Positions 12,701 to 35,375 of a stretch of DNA of 35,375 bases are shown piece after piece (position 1 is the stretch's first letter; every line of letters begins with the position of its first letter). The stretch is from contig NW_003151253.1 in the NCBI RefSeq assembly GCF_000003605.2, positions 221,914-257,288 on the forward strand, written 5' to 3'. A program made the translations under genes and the position numbers. A model generated the notes under the pieces. The model was not told the origin of the DNA. It saw only the letters and a program-made list of their open reading frames with translations, and searched no databases. Source of the DNA: Saccoglossus kowalevskii. Its lineage: Eukaryota > Hemichordata > Enteropneusta > Harrimaniidae.

Positions 12701-14297
12701 CAGTCTGGCGTCGTATACCAAGCGGAAGTTACGCGTTTAGACAAACACACCAGCGAAACGTACGTTGGACTTACTGGTAATGAGTTCAAAACAAGATACA
12801 GAAACCACACGGCCTCATTTCGCAATCAGGCCTCCAGAAATGCGGCAGAACTAAGTAAACACGTCTGGTCACTCAAAGAAAAAGATATTGAATATAAAAA
12901 ACAATGGAAAATGTTTGCTCGCGGTAGCCCGTATAATATATAGCAAACGATGCATTTTACGTTTGAAGGAAAAATTTATCAATTTTTAGACCCCACCACT
13001 CCACACTAAACAAAAGGATCTGTGTCATCATGCCGACACAGATCAAAAGCTCTAATATTTAACAATTAGACTTTCTATTTAATTTTAATTAATATGTTAA
13101 TTTGCGAAGCTTATAATGTATGCTCTTTGGTGCAGTGAATTATTAAACATAAAGCTTCTGATGAGTGAGGTACTTGTATCTTACGAAACAGTGCTGTCGA
13201 GTTTCAATATTCATGTAGTTGTATATTAATTTCTCTATCACCGTATTCACCCGCTCTACATATACTTTGTATTGAGCACTTTTGTTTTGGAATAATCGAC
13301 TTTCGTATCTACACTATATATATATTATATATATCTTTCCCTTTTGTTTTGATTGTTTGTTTTCATCTTTTTCGCCCGTATTATTATTACTATTGTTTGA
13401 ACTGCAGTAAATTTACTTCCGATCTGGTGAACGCAAAAAGACAACTTAAGATAACATTAATCGTTTATATTGTTTACTTTTTAGACTCTATATTTCCTTG
13501 AAGATATTATTCTCCATGGTGATGTTTGTCAATTATGGTTTACAATTCTATGTAATAATACAGATAACATGGCCATGTGTGCAAGAGTATGTACCAGAGA
13601 ATTATCGAGTATTCGGCGAATATGTAATCCGAACAACACTTGTTCTAATCACATGTAAGTATGCATCTACTATTTTTCCTTATCTTTCATTGTCAACGGT
13701 TTTATTACTAATTAACACATTCAACGCAGCAGCTATTCCCCTCCAATGGTTGCGTGGCACTTGTCATGTTTGTATATGTATATTTCTATAAGTTGTGTGT
13801 CAATATTTATCTAATTACTTTCCAATGGCTTTATAGTTGCTAACATTTATTTGGAAACACATGTAAACGTTAATTGAGCTTTTAAAGGTTACAATTAATC
13901 TGTTGCTATAATTTCACTAGATACTTTCATTTGCGTGACATATTTTTCAGTGGTATTTGCAGCAAGTATTCCACACCTGGGTCTGTTCATCTCATTGGTT
14001 GGATCATTTGCAGGCAGTGGCCTAACTCTGATTTTTCCGCCAATCATCGAAGAACTTACATTTTACAATGGTTACAGAGAAACAACGTCAAGATTGAGAC
14101 TGACAAAAAATGTTTTAATAGTTGTTTTTGGAATATTGGGATTTATATTCGGTACTTTTGCGTCAATTGTAAAAATAATTTCTGCATTCAAATTCGTGCC
14201 AGATATGTGTATGCTAATTCTGGATAATTCAACAATGATTAATGCAACGGCAGTACCATCCTGCCTCCTTTTTAAGAACTCGAATATTCATTATTAA
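5629..14297 (+). CDS. SLC36A-like: SLC36-type proton-coupled amino acid transporter (10 coding exons)
   Basis: The gene encodes a predicted polytopic membrane protein that should move small amino acids with protons across plasma or lysosomal membrane, as known for SLC36/PAT members. Coding exons: 5629-5696, 6126-6216, 7029-7117, 7644-7739, 8317-8401, 8792-8959, 10021-10143, 10344-10513, 13485-13654, 13951-14297. They sum to 1407 nt (468 residues plus stop), with every junction in phase and every intron GT..AG. Length matches the family (about 450-500). Landmarks: [20 protein letters not shown] near residue 25-45 (PAT 'HLLKGNIGTGLLGLP'), [17 protein letters not shown] (54-70), [11 protein letters not shown] (about 90), [17 protein letters not shown] (about 122-140), NYGLQFYV (about 312) and [11 protein letters not shown] (about 360). 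The N-terminus before the first helix is short (about 24 residues). Which paralogue it is, and its substrate, cannot be told from sequence. Confidence 0.9.
6126..6216 (+). CDS. SLC36A-like: SLC36-like exon 2, first transmembrane helix
   Basis: Bounded by TTTCCAG and GTACGA. Encodes [20 protein letters not shown] and the rest of TM1, the most diagnostic segment of the family. It contains an unwound-helix type glycine motif (NTGPG where vertebrate PATs have NIGTG). Phase 2 in, phase 0 out. Confidence 0.92.
7029..7117 (+). CDS. SLC36A-like: SLC36-like exon 3, TM2
   Basis: Starts after GCTTACAG and ends at CG|GTAAGTAAG. Encodes [20 protein letters not shown] and [10 protein letters not shown]. 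The vertebrate counterpart reads LGPISLLxIGI, then HCM and LCxR. Phase 0 in, phase 2 out. Confidence 0.92.
7344..7510 (+). pseudogene. Dead tandem copy of SLC36 exon 4 and its upstream intron
   Basis: This segment repeats 7521-7699 at about 90 percent identity by eye: 3' intron sequence plus the first two thirds of exon 4 ([18 protein letters not shown]). In this copy the acceptor CAG is CAT, the duplicated exon stops at GCGGTTGT and runs into an in-frame TAG, and no donor follows. It therefore cannot act as an alternative exon as it stands. The offset between copies is 189 bp at the 3' end. Confidence 0.85.
7644..7739 (+). CDS. SLC36A-like: SLC36-like exon 4
   Basis: Bounded by CTGTTTCAG and AG|GTAAGAAA. 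Encodes [20 protein letters not shown] then [11 protein letters not shown], the loop before TM3 (vertebrate 'DYGDTVMYGLE'). Its first two thirds and upstream intron are tandemly duplicated just before it (7344-7510). Phase 2 in, phase 2 out. Confidence 0.9.
8317..8401 (+). CDS. SLC36A-like: SLC36-like exon 5, TM3
   Basis: Follows ATCTTTCAG and ends at CAG|GTATAT. Encodes [20 protein letters not shown] and ASNVQQ, matching the PAT motif TQLGFCCVYFVFLADN. Phase 2 in, phase 0 out. The following intron contains an open frame of 103 codons (8457-8768) that is not continuous with the exon and resembles nothing recognised. Confidence 0.92.
8792..8959 (+). CDS. SLC36A-like: SLC36-like exon 6, TM4-TM5
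   Basis: Exactly 56 codons between TTTGTAG and GTACGT. Encodes two hydrophobic segments joined by [17 protein letters not shown], which fits the family segment FIRNLRALSIFSLLANI. Phase 0 at both ends. Confidence 0.92.
9100..9240. other. GC-rich intronic island with three hairpins
   Basis: Within SLC36 intron 6. Three perfect or near-perfect inverted repeats occur in 130 bp: CGCTTT/AAAGCG (9110-9124), GCCACCT..AGGTGGC enclosing the palindrome ACGCATGCGT (9133-9157), and CTTAGCG/CGCTAAG (9209-9236). Base composition and CpG content differ from the flanks, so it may be a small mobile repeat. No family recognised. Confidence 0.5.
9567..9708. repeat. Microsatellite (TAAA)n
   Basis: About 35 units of TAAA with two or three single-base interruptions (AAGTAAAT near 9611 and 9627), inside SLC36 intron 6. 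The long low-complexity minus-strand open frame across it is an artefact. Confidence 0.97.
10021..10143 (+). CDS. SLC36A-like: SLC36-like exon 7
   Basis: 41 codons between TCATAACAG and GTAAGTAAT. Encodes [20 protein letters not shown] then AFESIGI, matching the PAT segment '[22 protein letters not shown]' that continues in exon 8. Phase 0 at both ends. Confidence 0.93.
10344..10513 (+). CDS. SLC36A-like: SLC36-like exon 8
   Basis: Follows TATCTTAG; ends CAGGG|GTAGGC. Encodes [14 protein letters not shown], then [20 protein letters not shown] and YLCFG, matching family 'LPLENxMKxPxxF' and 'GxLGYLxFG'. Phase 0 in, phase 2 out. It is followed by a 2.97 kb intron filled with mobile elements. 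Confidence 0.93.
10514..11033. other. SLC36 intron 8, 5' part: nothing assignable
   Basis: AT-rich intronic sequence with no recognised repeat, RNA gene or exon-like segment. Confidence 0.5.
11034..11202. mobile_element. Foldback/MITE-like inverted-repeat element
   Basis: The arms 11034-11103 and about 11128-11202 are reverse complements over about 70 bp with a few mismatches, separated by about 25 bp. Each arm contains ACACCCTCCCC and GTTGCGTATGGAAGTTA (or its complement). The outer ends read GTGATAAT and ATTATCAC. It encodes nothing and fits a miniature inverted-repeat or foldback element. Target-site duplication is not clear. Confidence 0.75.
11203..11731. other. SLC36 intron 8, middle part: unassigned
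   Basis: A somewhat GC-richer stretch (about 11270-11560) sits between the foldback element and the Penelope-like insertion. No protein motif or repeat structure was recognised on either strand. Confidence 0.4.
11732..11818 (-). mobile_element. Inverted 5' segment of a Penelope-like element
   Basis: The minus strand encodes [20 protein letters not shown] then DEEI. From memory this resembles the segment that directly precedes '(I)KHARKSLLF' in Penelope-like reverse transcriptases. Similarity fades past about 11732. The segment lies head to head with the + strand RT fragment that begins at 11819, as if the 5' end of the element were inverted. Confidence 0.55.
11819..11882 (+). repeat. Perfect 32-bp tandem duplication at the element junction
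   Basis: The 32-bp unit beginning CGCCAAACAAACATTG occupies 11819-11850 and again 11851-11882 without mismatch. The second copy continues in frame as [10 protein letters not shown] into the RT fragment. It marks the head-to-head junction of the inverted and sense segments. Confidence 0.95.
11855..12945 (+). pseudogene. Penelope-like element: RT tail plus GIY-YIG endonuclease, frameshifted
   Basis: Plus-strand pieces in consistent order. [10 protein letters not shown] and [18 protein letters not shown] lead into RT motif [12 protein letters not shown] (11864-12106). A frame change follows, then [26 protein letters not shown] and [20 protein letters not shown] (12099-12434). Another change follows, then [20 protein letters not shown] (about 12449-12510). 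Last comes [18 protein letters not shown] and [20 protein letters not shown] then LSKHVWSLK (12653-12943), a GIY-YIG endonuclease with a preceding cysteine pair. The RT N-terminal half is missing. RT plus C-terminal GIY-YIG is diagnostic of Penelope-like elements. At least two frameshifts make it inactive. It lies in sense orientation inside SLC36 intron 8. Confidence 0.85.
13017..13044. repeat. Perfect 10-bp inverted repeat (hairpin)
   Basis: GATCTGTGTC (13017-13026) and GACACAGATC (13035-13044) enclose an 8-nt loop. It lies between the end of the Penelope-like coding remnant and the hammerhead motif, so it may belong to the element's 3' untranslated region. Confidence 0.8.
13147..13216 (+). 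ncRNA. Hammerhead ribozyme motif (type I topology), Penelope-associated
   Basis: All conserved core elements are present in order: CTGATGA (13158-13164), stem II GTGAG/CTTAC (13165-13169 with 13180-13184, one G-U) with a 10-nt loop, GAAA (13185-13188), and a short stem III A15.1-U16.1 plus CAG/CUG with a 2-nt loop (13188-13197). C13198 is the residue 5' of the expected cleavage site. Stem I AAGCTT/GAGTTT (13152-13157 with 13199-13204) has two G-U pairs, and ACAT/ATGT (13147-13150 with 13213-13216) extends it past an internal loop. Hammerheads are known in the repeats of Penelope-like elements, and a tiny stem III is typical there. Activity is not shown. Confidence 0.8.
13217..13484. other. 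SLC36 intron 8, 3' end
   Basis: AT-rich, with a short palindromic TATATA stretch near 13315-13333. It contains the acceptor TTTTTAG used by exon 9. The boundary of the Penelope-like insertion was not determined. Confidence 0.5.
13485..13654 (+). CDS. SLC36A-like: SLC36-like exon 9
   Basis: Bounded by ACTTTTTAG and ACAT|GTAAGT. Encodes [20 protein letters not shown] then [12 protein letters not shown], matching family 'SVKLLYSIGIFxTYxLQFYVP'. It ends RTTLVLIT before TM10. Phase 2 in, phase 1 out; a short internal ATG-initiated frame is only part of this exon. Confidence 0.93.
13951..14297 (+). CDS. SLC36A-like: SLC36-like exon 10 (stop codon)
   Basis: Follows TATTTTTCAG. Encodes [20 protein letters not shown] then [15 protein letters not shown], the strongly conserved AAAP C-terminal pair of helices. 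A last helix ([17 protein letters not shown]) and a tail of about 40 residues lead to TAA at 14295-14297. No AATAAA follows closely; an ATTAAA near 15089 is the nearest candidate polyadenylation signal. Confidence 0.92.
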
Positions 14298-15248
14298 CTG
14301 ACATTTTACGATTTTAACAAATATCTAACTAGATAATTTAAATGACAAGTTGTATAGACAACATGGGATAAACACAAGGCAAAGTCAGTAATTCGCGATT
14401 GTTGATCATAGTCGTATAGCCTACGCGTCGCAATGCGTTAGTATCCTAGGACTTTAGAATCATCAGCAAATTAATGATGGCAATAACTTTTTAGTTGTCA
14501 AAATAATTTAAATATTGTTAAATTATTTCATGGTTGTGATATCGATGTTATCTAACACACAAGAAAGGTGGGATCGTGAGATTTTCGGCTATACGCCGGA
14601 AATAGTGTGAATCTCATCTAAACTGAGTTTATTATATTAACTAACACGGGGCAAGCATGTGTTGGCAACGTGTTTTATAAAACGACTTGTGTGTATGCAG
14701 TATACACGATATATTTGCGATGTATTCCTCTGTTTTTCATTCTGTACTTTTAAATTATTGTACTTGTGGTTAATCACAAAGTAATCTGCATGCGATCAGC
14801 TATAATTTAGAACTGGACATCTCTCAGATTTCTGTAAATTAGTGGATGCTGCCACACAAATCTGACAAACACTTCATGATATAGTTTATTTGCAAACGGT
14901 CGCCGAGAGCAGGTTAAGGTGGAGGGGGAACTCCTTTTGTGTTTACCCTCTATGGTCATTTAGTCCACCGTTCCTCTTAATTATATATATCTGTGATATT
15001 TGGAAGAGTGTGGGTACAGAATAGTACACTATTCGGGGAGAAAGAACAACTTGAGTCACGTGGTTCTCTCATATTTCATGCTCACAAGTATTAAACATAT
15101 TTAATTATAATCATTGATTTGCACAATTATTATTACCCACGCAAAGAAGCAGCGCCACCAAACACATCATCGATTTCTCCCTCTGCGAATTCTGCAAATT
15201 ATCTGTAAACGTTAGATAAACCATTGCCACTTTCTAGCTGTTAACGTT
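14298..15248. other. Intergenic, 3' of SLC36 gene
   Basis: It should contain the SLC36 3' untranslated region. No coding potential, RNA gene or repeat family recognised. Confidence 0.5.
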
Positions 15249-15977
15249 TACCGTTTTCTTGAGACTGTTCTTGGTTTGTTTAGCTGGTCTTTAGTACACT
15301 GTTTCCACTTCTTGGTATTTGGTTCATTTATAGATGACTACTAATTTATAATGCCCATCTGAATACGACCCTTCGAAGTCAACTGGTGTGACATCCCATA
15401 GTTTCCCTGTTTATGCAGTTGAGCAGTCACTTGCCATTCATTGCATTGCATTAGTCTAAAAATCGACGCTTCTGCTGTATATAATTCATAGCTTATGTAG
15501 ATACGTGTGATGTCTGTATCCGTTTTATGCTGCTCCCAGTCATTTCTAAAACTAACACAGTTTTTGTCTTCTGTTTTTTTCTTTGATCCGGTTAACCACT
15601 ATTGCATTATTCCTCAACTATTAATTGTTTGATGATTTTCTCTGTAGTATCTGTGCCAGTTGTGCATGTCCATGACTCATTTCTCTATCCTTGGTGATAT
15701 TTTCGATGTTGCTTTGTTAATCATCGGTAGTAGCGGTGTACTTTAATGATTGTGAATCTGTTGAAACAGACACATGCTGAAACTGTACTTTGCCAATGCC
15801 ATTGCTAAAGCATCTTTATCTTTTCTCTTTTTGATTATATGTTTTCTTGAACAACCCAGCGGATAGTCATTAATGGTAGCAAGCTTCAACCCCTAATATG
15901 ATTGGTTTTGTACCGTTTATTGAAATTGCTATTACCTTACAAACCATACAAAGTATCAAAGTAATATCAAAGTAGAA
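15249..15977 (-). mobile_element. Ty3/gypsy retrotransposon fragment (copy B)
   Basis: Aligns by eye with 12-650 in the same orientation, including the start near TTTTCTTGAG and the end near TACAAACC..AAAGTA. Minus-strand translation gives STPLLPMINKATS and PRIEKWVMDMHN, then jumps to WHRYYRENHQ. It lacks the VDYKLVHEPGKND stretch present in copy A, and it carries extra sequence (about 15340-15540) that copy A lacks. Dead fragment. Confidence 0.75.
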
Positions 15978-16622
15978 ACTAAATATGCTAAAAACATTTC
16001 CTAAAACAAATTGAAGATATCAAAAAATTTAAGATATCACAAAATGGACAAATCTGACATGGTCCATCCAAGGTACTATTCACACAAAATTGCGAATAGA
16101 AGATATCGTCATGAAATGATCAAACCTGACAGGAGTTAACGCAATGCATGTGCCTTTAAAATATCATCACTAGACGTCAGTAAAACATTTTAAAAGATTC
16201 TGGTTGATACTTTGCATATTGTTTGGCGGATCGTCTTCTCATGCTCAACTCCCATCTACACATCAGGGCAGGTGCACAATAGAAATCAAATCAAAAGGTT
16301 CAGTAATTATTGAGGAGAGACCGCCTACATATAACCAGACAGCGGACAGATTGTATACCAAACTAACATTATTATTTTATATTATCAAAATGTTGGGGGG
16401 GAAATCTCTTTCAACTAATAAAGCATACATTTCACTGCTAAACAAGGATTTTTCACAGCTGCGTAAAATATTCTTCAATCTCTCAATATCAATACAACTG
16501 AAAACTGACAAAAATTAGTACTGCAATGAAACCGAATTTAAACGAATACACTGTTTCAAGTACCGTTTTTGTGTCAAAAATTTCCCTCATTAACAAAAAA
16601 AGTTTTAGCAGACCACAACTTC
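15978..16622. other. Intergenic, 3' of the ABCC gene
   Basis: It holds the 3' untranslated side of the ABCC gene on the minus strand. A 104-codon + frame (16204-16518) has no recognised similarity and is not called. No canonical polyadenylation signal was found on the minus strand close to the stop. Confidence 0.5.
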
Positions 16623-33139
<16,517 letters not shown>

Positions 33140-35375
33140 CTAGGAAGAAATCCATGGACCTGAATTATTTAAAATCGGTAATTAATCTGTCGAGGGTTAT
33201 TAATTATTTTAAACTGTAGGATGAAATAGTAAATATATTTTGCTTCAGTGATGTTTTCAAACTTTGCTTTAATTCCTGTCTGAATTCACCTAAGAGTCTA
33301 TATAGATGTCCTTATTACACTTATATGTTCAAATGAAGTGTAATATTATACTTCAACCAGTAAATATCTATTCCGAATGGTGTACACACGTTTTTCGTTT
33401 ATCCGTCCACTATTATTTCAAAAATTTACGATGATTAAGTCAGTTGAGAATGAGAATGGGTTCCAAACGTTGGTACTGAAAACGGGAAATTATACAAAGT
33501 TATCTGAATACGAGCGTTAGTATCGTACATTGCCATGGGCTATTGTGGACACAGCTGTCCAAATCAAATAATCCATATATTATACCGAGATTTAGGTCTT
33601 AATCCGCCCTCATAACGGTTATCTATCTTTATCTTGGCAGTTAACACCCTTTGATTAAAAAAAAACCATCAAACCTAAGAGGATTGAAAAAATGAACTAA
33701 TGGTTCTAACTGGTAAAATATAATTAAAAACACAAGTACAGAAAGTATATTGAGGGAATGAACTATAAATAATATCATACCAAAATCATGACGCCCAAAT
33801 TGGCTCTTACATTTCCCTCTGCTCCACCCCGCATTGTGGGAGCGGACATTTGCAGGTAAGTAGTCTGTGTTTACTATTGGAACAGGTTTGAAAGTCAAAA
33901 CCAACTGAGGGCGTAAAACGCGTTACTGTAAGTGCCATTATTAACCCCCATCATGTTGACATTGTGTCTTGTCAGAGTGAATAAATAAATGACAATCTAA
34001 ACTTGATTAGGATTAAATGAGATTTACCCTTCGAGCGCCATAATTTTCCCTCCAAAATTTTGCCTGTTTTTTTATCTTTTTTTCGCCAAATTAACATAAT
34101 ATACTAATGGTTACACGTCTTAATTTTAAAAAAATCAAAAATGATAGGTTCATTTAGTTTGTGAACTTTGGCGCTCAAAATGTTTAGATGCAAGGTCACT
34201 AGACGTGTGATGTTCGACTGCGAAGCTACCCGAATACTATAAAGCTTTCTTTCAATATTTAGATCATATTTTCGTGACACACGTTCTGTTACTTGACTAA
34301 TAACAATTTTATAAATCAAAATCTAATACGTCTCCGCGCAATATAATTTGGCGGTCAATGGCTCATCTTAACTTTGTTATCTTTGCTATCAAATATTGGC
34401 AATGAAACACTAAACAAGTGTATGATAGACGTAGTCATGGTGATATCACAGTCTATGGCTAGTTGTGTTTGGTTTCTGTTTTAAGATTTATCACTTCGTT
34501 TTTGATTTATAGTTTTGTCTGACACATTGAAAACACTATTTTTGCACGCGTCTGTGCCCTCATGGTTAATTTAACAATCTACAGCGCTAGCCATTCAGCG
34601 ACAGTGCGTGTTTCTGTCACAATACATACTGTATAACAAGTATAGTGCATATAGTACTCAAGTACTCACACAGTACTCACACTTTTGCCTGACAAACAGC
34701 TGTTACAAACTAAAAAATGGATTCCCGTTATAAATCTGTGTTCATTGTGGACGAGATCGATACCGATACGCCTACTACGCCTACGTGGTGTCACGGCGAT
34801 CGTCCTGACAGTTTTCAAATGTATAAATGTTTTACGTTTAAAGGTTGTATGTTTATCTGAAAGCGCCGTATACAAGACGGCAAAATGATTTGGTTTAAAT
34901 TTGAAACGGTGAGTAATGGGACCACCTCATTTGCGCGCCCAATCAAATATTGAATTGAAAATATACTATGCGCAACAATAACTATTTATACATTTCAATG
35001 ACAGCCGAACCACTGGCAACCAACCAGCCAATCAACGAACGTATTGCGCAACGACGTCATTTGAAAACGTTCCAATGTTACCCAATCGGCTAATAAAAAA
35101 ACCTCTCGATGCCTTTGTTGTGCCGAGAGTAAAGCTTTTCCTACCACGATTGCGCACGGGTTCGTAGTGACGGTCATACATGGTAGATTTCAGCGAAAAC
35201 GTTCGAATCAGACGACGCCTCAGATATGGTGAATAACACAATACAACTAACTGAGGATGAGATAGATTTCAGAGACACTTATGTTCGGCTTCACGTTGAT
35301 TGAAACCTACACATTTTATTTGGGGGTGATATAATGGTATATGTTATTATCATTCTTGATTTGAGGTCAGAGGTC
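33140..35375. other. Region upstream of visible ABCC exons, unresolved
   Basis: TMD0 exons of a SUR-like protein were looked for on the minus strand and not recognised. A GC-richer patch (33780-33960) has splice-like motifs on both strands (AG|GTAAGT at 33840 on +; CACAG and GTAAGA on -) without recognisable protein. The region may be a long intron, intergenic, or hold poorly conserved exons. Confidence 0.4.
34717..34860 (+). CDS. Small open frame with good initiation context, unrecognised
   Basis: A 47-codon frame begins AAAAAATGG (A at -3, G at +4) and reads MDSRYKSVFIVDEIDTDTPT, then TPTWCHGDRPDSFQMYKCFT, to a TGA. Composition (acidic and T/P-rich) looks less random than other short frames here. 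It could be the first exon of an unseen + strand gene, for example by splicing at a downstream GT, or chance. No similarity recognised. Confidence 0.25.
   Translation: MDSRYKSVFIVDEIDTDTPTTPTWCHGDRPDSFQMYKCFTFKGCMFI

Noticed and set aside
16204-16518. 104-codon + open frame beyond the ABCC stop
   Set aside because: No start context, similarity or splice support; AT-rich sequence of the 3' flank.

Overview
This is a eukaryotic genomic window: AT-rich, intron-dense (exons of about 40-350 nt with GT..AG borders) and full of decayed transposons. It most resembles a marine invertebrate, plausibly a deuterostome such as a hemichordate, echinoderm or cephalochordate. That assignment is inferred from the gene families and element types; no sequence search was possible. 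Exon borders were rebuilt by hand from splice sites, reading phase and recalled family motifs.

Two host genes lie tail to tail. On the + strand (5629-14297), ten coding exons join in phase into a complete 468-residue SLC36-type (proton-coupled amino acid transporter, AAAP superfamily) protein. On the - strand (33139 down to 16623) is an ABCC transporter whose best recalled match is the sulfonylurea receptor group (ABCC8/ABCC9). Its last 27 exons (30918 to 16623) join in phase to 1215 residues plus stop, covering most of TMD1, NBD1, an acidic linker, TMD2 and NBD2. Two further exons (32149-32329, 32905-33139) carry the upstream linker and the start of TMD1, but their phases do not reconcile simply with their neighbours. 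The TMD0 expected of a sulfonylurea receptor was not found and may lie beyond position 35375.

Mobile DNA: two related Ty3/gypsy RNase H-region fragments (12-650 and 15249-15977, both -) bracket the SLC36 gene. A non-LTR retrotransposon remnant (1440-2570, -) and a Harbinger-type transposase tail (4350-4668, -) lie upstream of it. SLC36 intron 8 holds an inverted-repeat foldback element (11034-11202) and a 5'-truncated Penelope-like element (11732 to about 13216) with a reverse transcriptase tail, a GIY-YIG endonuclease and, downstream, a well-formed hammerhead ribozyme motif (13147-13216).

Most notable points: the hammerhead on the sense strand of an SLC36 intron; the head-to-head break of the Penelope-like element, which fits twin-primed insertion; a dead tandem copy of SLC36 exon 4; a GC-AG intron in the ABCC NBD1; and the SUR-like acidic linker of the ABCC protein. 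Regions 2820-4340, 14298-15248, 23096-25177 and 33140-35375 contain little that can be assigned.
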